DNA of 35,151 bases, taken from Neisseria sp. HMSC077D05. GTDB lineage: Bacteria > Pseudomonadota > Gammaproteobacteria > Burkholderiales > Neisseriaceae. The notes under the pieces were generated by a model, which saw only the letters and a list, made by a program, of their open reading frames with translations, was not told the origin of the DNA and did not search any database. The DNA lies in contig KV796941.1 of the NCBI GenBank assembly GCA_001809325.1, positions 22,488 through 57,638 on the forward strand. The letters are read 5' to 3'. Shown here one piece after another: positions 23,928 through 32,709 of the stretch. Numbering within the stretch: the first letter of the stretch is position 1; every line of letters begins with the position of its first letter. The position numbers and the translations under genes were made by a program.

Positions 23928-23957
23928 GGTCGTCTGAAAAATCTTCAGGCGATTTTT
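23928..23957 (+). terminator. Probable terminator of yddG
   Basis: GTCGTCTGAA pairs with TTCAGGCGAT through two wobble pairs and is followed by a T-rich run. It is a degenerate uptake-sequence hairpin 36 bp past the yddG stop codon. Confidence 0.5.
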
Positions 23958-24125
23958 GTTATATTTACAATTGTAATGATACGTTTGTTTGAATTAAATA
24001 CCATTTAGCTGAAGTAAATTGCTGGTTTATGAAAATATGATACTTTCTCAGGAATCAGAAATTGATAATGGATTGTATTTCAGCCGATCTGATTAATCAG
24101 AAATCTGTTACAGGAAGGAGTAAAA

Positions 24126-24914
24126 GTGGAATGTGGAAAAGATAGGGTATTGAAGAAGCTATCAGCTCTAATAGCAGTTTTGGGTTCATTCGCTTTGGCA
24201 GCTTGTTATCCATCTTCAGAAAATAAGGAAGAAGTAGAAATGGACAATCAGATACCCATAACAGGCTTTGAAAGAAATATTAAAATTGATTTGGATGGGA
24301 CGTTGCTGAGCGTACCTTACGGTTATTTGGCAGGTTCGTCCCGAAATTCGGCAACAAGATGGATGTCGGATGAGGAAAAAATCTATAAGGGCGGTAGGTT
24401 TGATATTTACGTCCATGCCAAACGCAAAGGAGATTCTTGGATTTTAGAGCCTTTTAATCGGAAGAATAAAGATAAATTTGTTAAGGCATTGAAGGATGGT
24501 CTGCCGATGATAGACACTATTTCGATTCAGAAAAATTCTGAATGCCTTTTAGATCCTAAGTATCTTAAAAAAATGATTTTGAGGTACGGTTCAAAAGAAA
24601 TAACTTCTTCTAAAGACTATAAAGCATATGAAAGATTTAATGAAGAACCATTCTATCATGAATTTAATTATATTAGGGATGATGAAAATCCAGTAAGAAT
24701 ACAAGTAAGGGATGATGGTAGAAAAAATGGAAAAAGACTTAATGAACCGCATTTTTCAATCGCAGTTGACTCATGCATAAATGGTTTGTCAGTAGATTAT
24801 TATCCTAGTATCAGTGCACATGAATATGGAAATTTTTCTAAGCAGCCTTCTCAACAAGAGTTGATTGAATATCATCTAAAAATAGAGAAATTAATTAAAA
24901 GTTTTATCAAGTAA
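24126..24914 (+). CDS. Orphan AT-rich lipoprotein of unknown function
   Basis: The 262-residue protein has a lipoprotein signal (LKKLSALIAVLGSFALAAC) with Cys27 as the predicted lipidated residue. The mature part is charged and soluble (FDIYVHAKRKGDSWILEPF, KDGLPMIDTISIQKNSECLL, HFSIAVDSCINGLSVDYY). GGAAGGAG lies five bases before the GTG at 24126; a TTG at codon 9 is a possible alternative start. The gene is much more A/T-rich than its neighbours and is bounded by uptake-sequence hairpins on both sides (23928 and 25047), a pattern of a transferred cassette. It is not related at sight to the lipoprotein pair at 18308-19912. Confidence 0.75.
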   Translation: MECGKDRVLKKLSALIAVLGSFALAACYPSSENKEEVEMDNQIPITGFERNIKIDLDGTLLSVPYGYLAGSSRNSATRWMSDEEKIYKGGRFDIYVHAKRKGDSWILEPFNRKNKDKFVKALKDGLPMIDTISIQKNSECLLDPKYLKKMILRYGSKEITSSKDYKAYERFNEEPFYHEFNYIRDDENPVRIQVRDDGRKNGKRLNEPHFSIAVDSCINGLSVDYYPSISAHEYGNFSKQPSQQELIEYHLKIEKLIKSFIK

Positions 24915-25046
24915 TTTTATTTTAGGATTCTAACTTATGATTATTTTAAATAGATAACAGCAGGCTGAATTAAAAGGAAAAGAACTGTGTAGAGATGTTA
25001 TATCTGAGTTTGCTATATAATCGCGTTTCTTTGATGATGCACAAAC

Positions 25047-25080
25047 GTCGTCTGAAAGAACATCTTTATTTTCAGACGAC
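25047..25080. terminator. Uptake-sequence pair after the orphan lipoprotein gene
   Basis: GTCGTCTGAAA and TTTCAGACGAC form an 11-bp stem. The left copy has ACGTCG rather than AGGTCG. It lies between the orphan lipoprotein and the aldehyde dehydrogenase gene. Confidence 0.6.
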
Positions 25081-25114
25081 CTAAAATACAACCGACATAC
25101 AAAGGAGCCGAACC

Positions 25115-26458
25115 ATGTTTCACAGCATCAATGCCTATACCGGCGAAACGCTTTGCCGCCGTCCTGCGCAGGGTTATGCAGAGTTTGCACAAGAATTGGC
25201 AGCGTTGAAGTTGCGCCAGCAGGCGTTTGCGCGGTTGGGTGTAACCGGGCGGACTGCTTTGCTGCAAGCCTTTGCCGAGCGTTTGGCGCAAAACAAGGAG
25301 CGGCTTGCGGAAATGGTTTGCGAAGAAGTCGGACGCTGCCTGCATGAATGCCGTGCCGAACTGGATAAATCCGTCGAACTCATCCGATATTACGTCCGCC
25401 TTGCCCCCGAGTTGCTGGCGCACAAAACTATCGCTACGCAGGCAAGTCTCAGTCAGGTGCGTTTTGAGCCGTTGGGTGTTGTGCTTGCCGTCATGCCGTG
25501 GAACTATCCTGTCTGGCAGGTTTTGCGTTTTGCCGTTCCTGCCTTGTGTGCGGGAAATGCTTGTGCCGTCAAACCTGCGCCCAGTGTGGCGCGGGTCAGC
25601 GCTGCGCTGTTGGAACTGGTTTCAGACGACCTCCCATTGATTGGCGCATGGTTGAATAACGACGATACGTTGAAAGCCATTGAAGACACCGATGCGATGG
25701 CGTTTACCGGCTCGACGCGGACCGGCCGCCTGCTCGCCGCCCATGCGGGAATGCACCTCAAGAAAACTGTCCTCGAACTCGGCGGCAGCAACCCCTTCAT
25801 CGTCATGCCCGATGCGGATCTCAAACGCGCCGCCGTCGAAGCCTGTTATTCGCGTTTCCGCGATGCGGGTCAATCTTGCAACGCAGCCAAACGAATCGTC
25901 GTTACCGAAGCCGTTGCCGACCGCTTCATTCCCCTGTTCCTTGCCGAATGCGCCAAATTGCAAACGGGCAATCCCAAAGACCCTGCGACCACGCTTGCCC
26001 CGCTGCACCGCGAAGACTTGCGCGCAAACGTACACGCTCAGGTACAGGACGCAGTCGCACACGGTGCGCAGGTTCTGACGGGCGGTTTCATTCCCGAAGG
26101 AAAGGGCTGGTTTTACCCCGCCACCGTATTGGACAAAGTGAATCCTGACTGCCGCGTTTGGAATGAAGAGGTTTTCGGGCCGGTTGCCATGATTTTGCGG
26201 GCGAAGGACGAGGAACACGCCGTCGCCCTTGCCAACGATACGCCCTACGGATTGGGCGCCAGCATTTATACCGCCGATACCCGCCGCGCTTGGGCGTTTG
26301 CCGAAAAAATCCAAGCAGGCTCGGTCTTTATCAACCGCCACACCAGCAGCGACCTGCGTCTTCCCTTTGGCGGCGTCAAGGATTCCGGTTACGGACGGGA
26401 ATTGTCTGAATTCGGGTTGTATGAATTTGTGAACGTGAAAACGTATTGGCAGAAATAA
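25115..26458 (+). CDS. sad: NAD(P)-dependent succinate semialdehyde dehydrogenase, Sad/YneI type
   Basis: This aldehyde dehydrogenase would oxidise succinate semialdehyde to succinate in the cytoplasm. The 447-residue protein has the cofactor site MPWNYP (127-132) and FTGSTRTG (about 197-204), the general base Glu221 in LELGGSNPF, and nucleophile Cys255 in GQSCNAAKR. It also has EEVFGPV and the C-terminal GGVKDSGYGRELSEFGLYEF. The pattern LGVVLAVMPWNYPVWQVLRF resembles E. coli Sad (YneI) more than GabD. The ATG has AAGGAG nearby. An uptake sequence (TTTCAGACGACCT, about 25621) is read as VSDDLP inside the protein. Substrate is assigned by family resemblance. Confidence 0.85.
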   Translation: MFHSINAYTGETLCRRPAQGYAEFAQELAALKLRQQAFARLGVTGRTALLQAFAERLAQNKERLAEMVCEEVGRCLHECRAELDKSVELIRYYVRLAPELLAHKTIATQASLSQVRFEPLGVVLAVMPWNYPVWQVLRFAVPALCAGNACAVKPAPSVARVSAALLELVSDDLPLIGAWLNNDDTLKAIEDTDAMAFTGSTRTGRLLAAHAGMHLKKTVLELGGSNPFIVMPDADLKRAAVEACYSRFRDAGQSCNAAKRIVVTEAVADRFIPLFLAECAKLQTGNPKDPATTLAPLHREDLRANVHAQVQDAVAHGAQVLTGGFIPEGKGWFYPATVLDKVNPDCRVWNEEVFGPVAMILRAKDEEHAVALANDTPYGLGASIYTADTRRAWAFAEKIQAGSVFINRHTSSDLRLPFGGVKDSGYGRELSEFGLYEFVNVKTYWQK

Positions 26459-26468
26459 GGAAGGATTG

Positions 26469-26525
26469 AAAAAGGTCGTCTGAAAACGCCGGGATTGTCT
26501 ATGTTGCGTTTTCAGACGACCTTTT
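26469..26525. terminator. Terminator of sad (uptake-sequence pair)
   Basis: AAAAAGGTCGTCTGAAAACGC and GCGTTTTCAGACGACCTTTTT form a stem of about 20 bp just past the sad stop codon, immediately beside the Correia element. Confidence 0.75.
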
Positions 26526-26681
26526 TATAGTGGATTAACTTTAAACCAGTACGGCGTTGCCTCGCCTTAGCTCAAAGAGACGATTCTCTAAGGTGCTGAA
26601 GCACCAAGTGAATCGGTTCCGTACTATCTGTACTGTCTGCGGCTTCGTCGCCTTGTCCTGATTTAAATTTAATCCACTATA
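26526..26681. repeat. Full-length Correia element (156 bp)
   Basis: It runs from TATAGTGGATTAA to TTAATCCACTATA. The internal order is the standard one: GTACGGCGTTGCCTCGCC, the CAAAGAGA...TCTCTAAGG region (IHF-site side), GGTGCTGAAGCACC, and the CTGTCTGCGGCTTCGTCGCC stretch. One base is missing from the usual GAGAACGATTCTC core. Such elements form long RNA hairpins that RNase III can cut, and they can carry promoters. It lies between the convergent sad and ygfZ genes. Confidence 0.92.
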
Positions 26682-26709
26682 ACATGGAGGATTGACTGAT
26701 CGCTGCGCG

Positions 26710-27564
26710 TCAAGCATCCACTGTAAAGAACAAGGTTTCTTGTTTTAAAGCATTGCCGTCGGCATCGGTCAAATCGGCGTGTGCTGCGGAAAATTTGATA
26801 ACCGCAAGACTCAGGCTGCCGGTATCGGTCAGCGCGGTATTGATGATTTGTCCGGCTTCTTCGCCTCCGTTTTGAACGGCAACGCCTGCAGCTTCCAACG
26901 AATCACCCCGCAAAACCGCCAGCCCGCGTTTGACTTGTCCGCGATATTGGGCGCGGGCGATGATTTCCTGTCCCGGATAGCAGCCTTTTTTGAAATGTAC
27001 GCCGCCGATGATGTGTTGGTTGAGCATTTGGGCAACGGCAGTTTCTTTGGTTGCCGTCGAAATCCAAGCGTAGCCGCTGCGGATTTCGTGCAGGTTCCAA
27101 GCGTTTTCGGCTGCCGCGTCATATTCGGGCAGAAGCCCGGCTTCGCCGATTTTCAGACGACCTGAATGGGGCAGGGTAATGGTGTATACCCCATTGTCTG
27201 CTTGGGCAGGAAAGGATAGGGCAGGTTCGGCTGCGGGAGAGGGTGAGGCAGTTTCGTCCAGCTCGCCTGCGACGGCAAAATCGGGCAGCGGTTCAAAGAT
27301 GACTTTGGCTCTCAGGACAAACATGCGCAACCGTTTGACAATGGCTTCGGTCAGATCCTGCGCCATAATCAGCAGCAAGTCTTCTCCTCGGTTGAGGACG
27401 ATCATATTTGCCAACACGCGCCCTTTCGGGGTGTTGTAAGTGGCATAACAAGCAGAATTTTCGTTCAGATGGTTGATGTCGTTGGATAATTGGCCGTGAA
27501 GAAAGGAGGCTCTGTCCTCCCCGCTGACTCGGACGACACCAAAAAATGGCAGGCGGGTTTGCAT
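26710..27564 (-). CDS. ygfZ: Folate-binding protein YgfZ (GcvT-like, iron-sulfur cluster maintenance)
   Basis: YgfZ binds tetrahydrofolate and helps repair or assemble certain iron-sulfur proteins, such as MiaB. The 284-residue protein has the family signature [21 protein letters not shown] at about residues 191-211, with its conserved Cys. It also has an N-terminal [13 protein letters not shown] and a central [10 protein letters not shown]. The ATG at 27564 has AAAGGA upstream; I chose it over an in-frame start eight codons earlier. The gene is transcribed alone toward the Correia element. Confidence 0.9.
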
Positions 27565-27659
27565 GTGGAATCCTTTGTCGGGTAGCAATGGAATAGTTCG
27601 ATATTATAAGAACAAATGCTTGATGAAAAAAGCCGTTCAAACTTGGGAAGAGCATGTAG

Positions 27660-27687
27660 AGGTCGTCTGAAAAGGTTTCAGACGACC
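27660..27687. terminator. Uptake-sequence hairpin between divergent ygfZ and arsC-like genes
   Basis: AGGTCGTCTGAAAA and TTTCAGACGACC fold into a compact stem. It lies upstream of both divergent genes, so it probably serves as an uptake site rather than a terminator. Confidence 0.5.
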
Positions 27688-27761
27688 CATTTTGTTCTGA
27701 TTAAAAGGAAAATCGGCTAAAATGACGGCGCTTTTTCTTTAAGATAGAGAGTGATTTCAAG

Positions 27762-28112
27762 ATGATTCAGTTATACGGCATTCCCAATTGCGATACGGTG
27801 AAAAAAGCCCGCAAATGGTTGGAAGAACATGGCGTTGATTTTCAATTTGTGGATTTTAAAAAGAGCCCGCCGCAAGTTGACACGATAAGCAAATGGTTGG
27901 AGCAGATACCGTTGGAGGTTTTATTGAACAAACGTGGTACGACGTGGCGCAAGCTGGATAAGCAAGCCCAAGCCGCTGCTGCTACTGTCGATGGCGCTGT
28001 TCGATTGATGGCGGAGCAGCCCAGCATCATCAAGCGTCCGGTTTTGGAAAAGGAAGGGCGGTTTTTCGTCGGTTTTTCCGAAGAAAACTATCAAGAAATT
28101 TTTTCAAAATAA
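27762..28112 (+). CDS. ArsC/Spx-family reductase-like protein (YffB type)
   Basis: The 116-residue thioredoxin-fold protein begins MIQLYGIPNCDTVKKARKWL. Cys10 is the family's nucleophilic cysteine, with no second Cys in a CXXC. RGTTWRKLD and IIKRPVLEKEGRFFVGF are the C-terminal signatures of YffB-like members of the ArsC family, which are annotated as arsenate reductases but are probably glutathione-dependent thiol reductases. No ars genes lie nearby, so an arsenic role is unlikely. A candidate -10 (TAAAAT) sits upstream, near 27717. Confidence 0.88.
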   Translation: MIQLYGIPNCDTVKKARKWLEEHGVDFQFVDFKKSPPQVDTISKWLEQIPLEVLLNKRGTTWRKLDKQAQAAAATVDGAVRLMAEQPSIIKRPVLEKEGRFFVGFSEENYQEIFSK

Positions 28113-28185
28113 CACGATACGGCGGGATAGGGTCGTCTGAAAAATAAGTCGGGCCATCGTTCTGCCAAGAGTGCATAACAAGGCA

Positions 28186-28207
28186 AAACGCGCTACAATG
28201 CGCGTTT
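28186..28207 (+). promoter_or_regulatory. Candidate ppiD promoter with inverted repeat around the -10
   Basis: AAACGCGC (28186-28193), TACAAT (28194-28199) and GCGCGTTT (28200-28207) make a perfect 8-bp inverted repeat exactly flanking a good -10 hexamer, 30 bp before the ppiD ATG. No strong -35 is seen. This arrangement could bind a dimeric repressor. Confidence 0.4.
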
Positions 28208-28237
28208 GCTATTTTAATCATTACGTCTTCAGATAAT

Positions 28238-30088
28238 ATGTTCCATACCGTTGAAAAATATAAAACTCCGGCCCAGATTTTGTTGGGTTTGATTGCGCTG
28301 ACCTTCGTCGGCTTCGGTGTCAGCACGGTTGCTGCGCCCGGCTCTGATTTTATCGTCAAAATAGGGGATGAAAAAATCAGTGAGTATTCTTTGAATAATG
28401 AGTTGCAAGGTGAGCAGCTTCAAGGCCAAAGCCCGTCGCGGGGAGCCGTATTCCAATCTTTGGTTCAACGCGCCTATCTGAAGGAAGGTGCCAAGCTGAT
28501 GGGTGTGGAAGTTTCCCAAGAGCAGCTTAAACAACTGATCGTGGACGACCCTACCTTTCACGATCAAAACGGTAAATTCAGCCAACAAATCTTTTCAAAC
28601 TTCCTGAGCCAGCGCCATATGACGGAAGATCAGTTCGTTGCTGATATCCGCGAGCGTTATGCGCTGCAAAGTTTGATCAATTTGGTGCAAAACGGTGCGA
28701 TTGTCAGCGATGCGCAAGCAGAGCAACTGGTTAAGCTAACTCAGGCGACACGCGATATCCGTTCGGTAACATTCAATCCTGAAGCCTTTGTTTCTCAAGT
28801 AAAAGTCGATGATGCCGCGTTGAAGGCATACTATGAGGCGCACAAAAAAGATTATCTGATTCCGCAAGGTGTGAAATTGGAATACATCGCCCTGAGTGCA
28901 AAAGATTTGGCGGACAAACAGACCGTCAGCGAAGATGAAGTGAAAAAGGCATTTGACGAACAGGCGCCCCATCTTTCGCCCCGCCGTGAAATTGCCCACA
29001 TTTTCTTCCCGGTTCCCCAAGATGCCGATGAAACGGTACGCGCGGCAATCAAAGCCGAAGCAGACAAAGTTGCGGCAGAGTTGAAAGCCAAGCCGGCCGA
29101 TTTTGCTGCTTTGGCGAAAAAATATTCAAAAGACACCGCATCTGCTTCCAAAGGCGGCAACTTGGGCTATCTGTCTAAAGACGGCGGCTTGGGTACGGAT
29201 TTGGAAAACGTGGCGTTCTCGCTGCCTAAAGGAGGAATCAGCGATGTGGTTCAAACTCCGGTCGGCTACGATATTGTCCAAGTTTTGAATATTGAAGACA
29301 AAGTGTCTTTTGAGCATGAAAAAGCCCGTATTGAAGCTGAGTTGAAGCTGAAAAAAGCTGCTTCCGAATTCAATTCGGCAAAAGAAAAGCTTTCTGAAGA
29401 AGCATTTAATACGCCAACCTCCTTGGCGGATGTCGCCAAAAAAACAAATCTGAAACTGGAAAGTTTGGATCAAGATTGGCTGACTCAAGCCAACGGAAAA
29501 GCAGCAGGTTTGCCCGATGCGTTGATTAATGCGGCATTCAGTGAAGATGTGTTGAAGAAAAAACACAATTCCGATTTGATTTCCATGGACAAAGATACGG
29601 TTTGGGTTATTCGTGTCAAAGAAGTCAGGGAAGAAAAAACCGCACCTTTCGCTGATGTTCAAGAAGAAGTGCGTTTGGCTTATCTGCGCAGCGAAGCCGC
29701 AAAACTGGCCGACAAAAAAGCCAAAGAAGCCATCGAGGCTTTGAAGGCAGGCAAGGCAGTTGACTTGAAATGGTCGGAAGTATCGAAATTGAGTGCGCAA
29801 GATGCACGCCGGACCATGGCGCCTGAAGCCTACAATGAACTGATTAAAGCCCGTCCGCAAAATGGTAAACCTGCATACGCCATGCTGCTGGAAGGCATGC
29901 CGACTCCTGTAATTGTTGAAGTGCAGAACATTGCAGCGCCGGAAAATATTGCTTCCCAAGTGCCTGCTGCCAAACAAATGCTGGCGCAACAGCAGTCAGC
30001 CAACATTTTTGATGCATTGCTGCGTTATTTCAGCAAGGAAATCAAGCGCGAGCAAGGTGCGCAAAAAGTTGATAATTCGGCAGAGTAA
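28238..30088 (+). CDS. ppiD: Periplasmic folding factor PpiD (SurA_N plus parvulin domain)
   Basis: PpiD is anchored in the inner membrane near the Sec translocon and helps newly exported proteins fold. The 616-residue protein has one N-terminal membrane helix (about 12-33) and a SurA_N-like chaperone region (about 38-180). A parvulin-type domain follows at about 245-350 (REIAHIFFPVP, KYSKDTASASKGGNLGYLSK, ENVAFSLPKGGISDVV), then a second chaperone part. The length is standard. The gene ends before an intrinsic terminator at 30154. Confidence 0.92.
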   Translation: MFHTVEKYKTPAQILLGLIALTFVGFGVSTVAAPGSDFIVKIGDEKISEYSLNNELQGEQLQGQSPSRGAVFQSLVQRAYLKEGAKLMGVEVSQEQLKQLIVDDPTFHDQNGKFSQQIFSNFLSQRHMTEDQFVADIRERYALQSLINLVQNGAIVSDAQAEQLVKLTQATRDIRSVTFNPEAFVSQVKVDDAALKAYYEAHKKDYLIPQGVKLEYIALSAKDLADKQTVSEDEVKKAFDEQAPHLSPRREIAHIFFPVPQDADETVRAAIKAEADKVAAELKAKPADFAALAKKYSKDTASASKGGNLGYLSKDGGLGTDLENVAFSLPKGGISDVVQTPVGYDIVQVLNIEDKVSFEHEKARIEAELKLKKAASEFNSAKEKLSEEAFNTPTSLADVAKKTNLKLESLDQDWLTQANGKAAGLPDALINAAFSEDVLKKKHNSDLISMDKDTVWVIRVKEVREEKTAPFADVQEEVRLAYLRSEAAKLADKKAKEAIEALKAGKAVDLKWSEVSKLSAQDARRTMAPEAYNELIKARPQNGKPAYAMLLEGMPTPVIVEVQNIAAPENIASQVPAAKQMLAQQQSANIFDALLRYFSKEIKREQGAQKVDNSAE

Positions 30089-30153
30089 GCAGTTGATGAA
30101 CAAGCAGGCGGCAAAGATGGCGAACATGATTGCCCGCCTGGCTTAGACAGAAT

Positions 30154-30182
30154 AAAACGGTCGGAGAAAATCCGACCGTTTT
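30154..30182 (+). terminator. Intrinsic terminator of ppiD
   Basis: AAAACGGTCGGA, a GAAAA loop and TCCGACCGTTTT form a 12-bp stem ending in a T tract. Unlike most terminators here it is not built from uptake sequences. Confidence 0.8.
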
Positions 30183-30284
30183 CATTATATAATCAGCCTT
30201 TCTTGCTCCATCAATATATAGTGATTTCACTACTATACACATCCCGATTTTCCTTGTTTTTCGGTTAGAGGTCGTCTGAATACC

Positions 30285-30890
30285 ATGAGCAAAGCTCCCG
30301 ATGCTTTTACGCGGCTGATTAATGCCTTGAAAATTCTACCCAATGTCGGTCCCAAATCCGCGCAACGCATGGCGCATCAATTGCTGCAAAGCAAGCGGGA
30401 GCAGGCGCAGGAGTTGGTTGATGCTTTGCAATACGCATTAAAGCAAGTCCAGCATTGCAGGATGTGCAACACATTTTGCGAAGGGAGTTTGTGCGATATT
30501 TGTTCCGACGAATCACGGGACAAACGCCGCCTGATGATTGTCCATATGCCGGCAGATGTCTCCAATATGGAAACTGCGAATTGCCATGATGGTTTGTATT
30601 TTGTGCTGATGGGGCAAATTAGTCCCGCGCAAGGGATGGATGTGAGCGCCATTGCATTGGACAAACTGGTGGCGAGGTTGCAGAACGCCGATGTTGAAGA
30701 AATCATTATTGCGACAAACTTTACTGCCGAAGGGGATGCGACGGCGTATGTGTTGGCAGAATTATTTAAAAACCTTCCATATAAAGTCAGCCGCCTTGCC
30801 AGAGGCATCCCTTTGGGGGGAGAGTTGGAATATGTCGATGCAGGGACTTTGGCGCAGGCCGTTTATGAAAGGCGCGCAGTCAAGGATTAA
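30285..30890 (+). CDS. recR: Recombination mediator protein RecR
   Basis: RecR acts with RecO (and RecF) to load RecA on SSB-coated DNA; in Neisseria this pathway supports repair and pilin variation. The 201-residue protein has an N-terminal helix-hairpin-helix (LPNVGPKSAQRMA, about 18-30), a zinc finger with Cys58, Cys61, Cys70 and Cys73, then a Toprim domain (RRLMIVHMPADV, and the EEIIIATNFTAEGDATA region). The length is normal. An uptake sequence sits directly before the start codon. Confidence 0.95.
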   Translation: MSKAPDAFTRLINALKILPNVGPKSAQRMAHQLLQSKREQAQELVDALQYALKQVQHCRMCNTFCEGSLCDICSDESRDKRRLMIVHMPADVSNMETANCHDGLYFVLMGQISPAQGMDVSAIALDKLVARLQNADVEEIIIATNFTAEGDATAYVLAELFKNLPYKVSRLARGIPLGGELEYVDAGTLAQAVYERRAVKD

Positions 30891-30895
30891 ACAAC

Positions 30896-30928
30896 AAGGT
30901 CGTCTGAAAACGCGTTTCAGACGACCTT
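30896..30928. terminator. Bidirectional terminator between recR and a convergent gene
   Basis: AAGGTCGTCTGAAA and TTTCAGACGACCTT form a perfect 14-bp stem with a 5-nt loop, lying between two convergent genes. Confidence 0.8.
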
Positions 30929-30946
30929 ATTTCAAACAAAGCCGGT

Positions 30947-31234
30947 TTATTTGCAGCTTACGCCTTGAATTTGCGGAGTATCGCCGCTGCCTACTTTGAA
31001 GGCACATTTGGTGGCGCTGCTGCCGGATACGGTGACGACACCGCTGCCTGCGGTCAGGCTGACCGGTTCTTTGACACCCATGCCGACTGCGGTTGCGGCA
31101 AGTTTTTGCACGTCGGCAGCGGAATAGGACGTATTGTTTGAACTGATTTTAATCTCCTTAGCCGCATACGCATTTGCACTGAATGCCAATCCGGCAGCGG
31201 CAACGGATAATGCTAAGAATTTTGTGATGTTCAT
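30947..31234 (-). CDS. Small exported protein of unknown function
   Basis: The 95-residue protein has a Sec signal peptide (MNITKFLALSVAAAGLAFSA, cut after AYA at about residue 24). The mature part of about 71 residues has two cysteines (KCAFKV and GVSCK) that could form a disulfide in the periplasm. ADVQKLAATAVGMGV is a predicted helix and the rest is probably beta strand. It converges on recR. No family is recognised. Confidence 0.8.
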   Translation of the reverse strand: MNITKFLALSVAAAGLAFSANAYAAKEIKISSNNTSYSAADVQKLAATAVGMGVKEPVSLTAGSGVVTVSGSSATKCAFKVGSGDTPQIQGVSCK

Positions 31235-31419
31235 TAATGGTTTTCCTTTTTGATGGCGGTAAACTTTACCGCGATTTCAGAATAAGGCCGAATAGATGAT
31301 TGTGCAAGTTTTTCGGCCGATTTTACGGTAGCCCTGAATAAGAAGACTTTGGTTTACAAATTGCGATGTCTCTATTCTCGGTCGTTTCGGCGTATTCAGA
31401 CGACCTGTCGGTTTTACGG

Positions 31420-31425
31420 TACAAT
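31420..31425 (+). promoter_or_regulatory. Candidate -10 of the lolCD operon
   Basis: TACAAT is 33 bp before the lolC ATG. No convincing -35 is visible; an uptake sequence (31395-31406) occupies that place. The rest of the 224-bp gap back to 31234 shows no gene. Confidence 0.3.
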
Positions 31426-31458
31426 AGGCGTTTTTTGACAAACGGATGAGGCATATAA

Positions 31459-32709
31459 ATGGCTTCTTTAGAGACTTGGATAGGACTGCGCTATTTGCGG
31501 GCAAAAAAACGCAATGGCTTCATGTCGTTTATCACCGTCATTTCTATTGTGGGTATTGCACTCGGTGTGATGGCTTTGATTGTCGTATTGTCAGTCATGG
31601 CGGGCTTTCAGAGAGATATACGGGGGCAGCTTTTGAAAGTGGCTCCTCATGCCGAAATGGGTTATTACGATAACGGCAACGGTAAAAGCTGGGAGAGCCT
31701 GCGCGAGATTATTAAAGGACGCAAAGAGGTGCTTCAGTCGGCACCTTATGTTTCCGGACAGGCATTGCTGGCAAATGCGGGTGAGGTCCAAGGCGTTCAA
31801 ATCCGCGGGATTTTGCCTGATGAAGAAAAAAAAATCGTTGAATACAGTAAAGAAATGCCTGTGGGCAGTTTTGATGATTTGAAGCCGGGCGAATTTGATA
31901 TTATTTTGGGACAGGATTTGGCTGAGTCTTTGGATGTAAAGGTTGGTGAAAAAATCACTGTCGTTACGCCTGAAGGCAACGTGACGCCAGCCGGTGTTGT
32001 ACCTCGTCTGAAACAATTTAAAGTTGTCGGCTTGGTCAAAACCAAAATCCATGAATTGAACACTACTCTAGCATTGACGCACATGAAAGATGCCCAAGTC
32101 TTGTACCGTCTAGATGAAAATGCGGCAGGCTTGAGATTGAAACTTGCCGATCCGATCAATGCGCCGTCGTTCACCGAAACACTGCTGCCGAAAAATCTGC
32201 AAGAAGAAGTATGGTTGCGCGATTGGACGTACACCAACCGCAGTTATTTCGAGGCCGTAGAAATGGAGAAAAGGGTGATGTTCATCATTCTGCTGCTGAT
32301 TGTTGCCGTAGCCACCTTTAACTTGGTTTCTTCTTTGGTCATGGCGGTTACGGAAAAACAAGCCGATATTGCCATTTTGAGGACTTTGGGTGTCTCCCCG
32401 GGCAGTATTATGAAAATTTTTATGGTGCAGGGCGTATTTGCCGGCTTTTTTGGTACCTTGACCGGAGTGATTACCGGTGTCACGCTGGCTTTGAACGTGG
32501 GCAGTATTGTCAAACAGTTAGAGAGTTGGTTTGGTTTCCAATTCATCAAATCACAAGTTTATTTCATTGATTATATTCCGAGTGACGTCAGTGTTCATGA
32601 TGTTGTGCTGATTGCCTGCATTTCCCTGATTTTGTCGTTTATCGCCACGCTCTATCCAAGCTGGCGTGCTGCAAGAACCCAACCGGCGGAGGCTTTGCGC
32701 TATGAATAA
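31459..32709 (+). CDS. lolC: Lipoprotein-releasing ABC transporter permease LolC/LolE (possibly LolF-like)
   Basis: This is the membrane subunit of the Lol transporter, which extracts mature lipoproteins from the inner membrane and passes them to LolA. The 416-residue protein has an N-terminal amphipathic start ([20 protein letters not shown]), membrane helix 1 (about 23-45), a large periplasmic domain (about 46-265) and three C-terminal helices ([60 protein letters not shown]). It ends with the MacB/FtsX-family [15 protein letters not shown]. Its stop overlaps lolD by 8 bp. No second permease gene is present nearby, so it may work as a homodimer. Confidence 0.92.
   Translation: MASLETWIGLRYLRAKKRNGFMSFITVISIVGIALGVMALIVVLSVMAGFQRDIRGQLLKVAPHAEMGYYDNGNGKSWESLREIIKGRKEVLQSAPYVSGQALLANAGEVQGVQIRGILPDEEKKIVEYSKEMPVGSFDDLKPGEFDIILGQDLAESLDVKVGEKITVVTPEGNVTPAGVVPRLKQFKVVGLVKTKIHELNTTLALTHMKDAQVLYRLDENAAGLRLKLADPINAPSFTETLLPKNLQEEVWLRDWTYTNRSYFEAVEMEKRVMFIILLLIVAVATFNLVSSLVMAVTEKQADIAILRTLGVSPGSIMKIFMVQGVFAGFFGTLTGVITGVTLALNVGSIVKQLESWFGFQFIKSQVYFIDYIPSDVSVHDVVLIACISLILSFIATLYPSWRAARTQPAEALRYE

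Noticed and set aside
29126-29989. A 287-codon minus-strand frame opposite ppiD
   Set aside because: It is phenylalanine-rich, complementary to lysine codons of PpiD, and has no independent support.
30219-30232. Palindrome TAGTGATTTCACTA upstream of recR as a possible operator
   Set aside because: Arms of six bases are short, and the sequence resembles an eroded Correia terminus (TATAGTGGATT), so I do not claim a regulator site.
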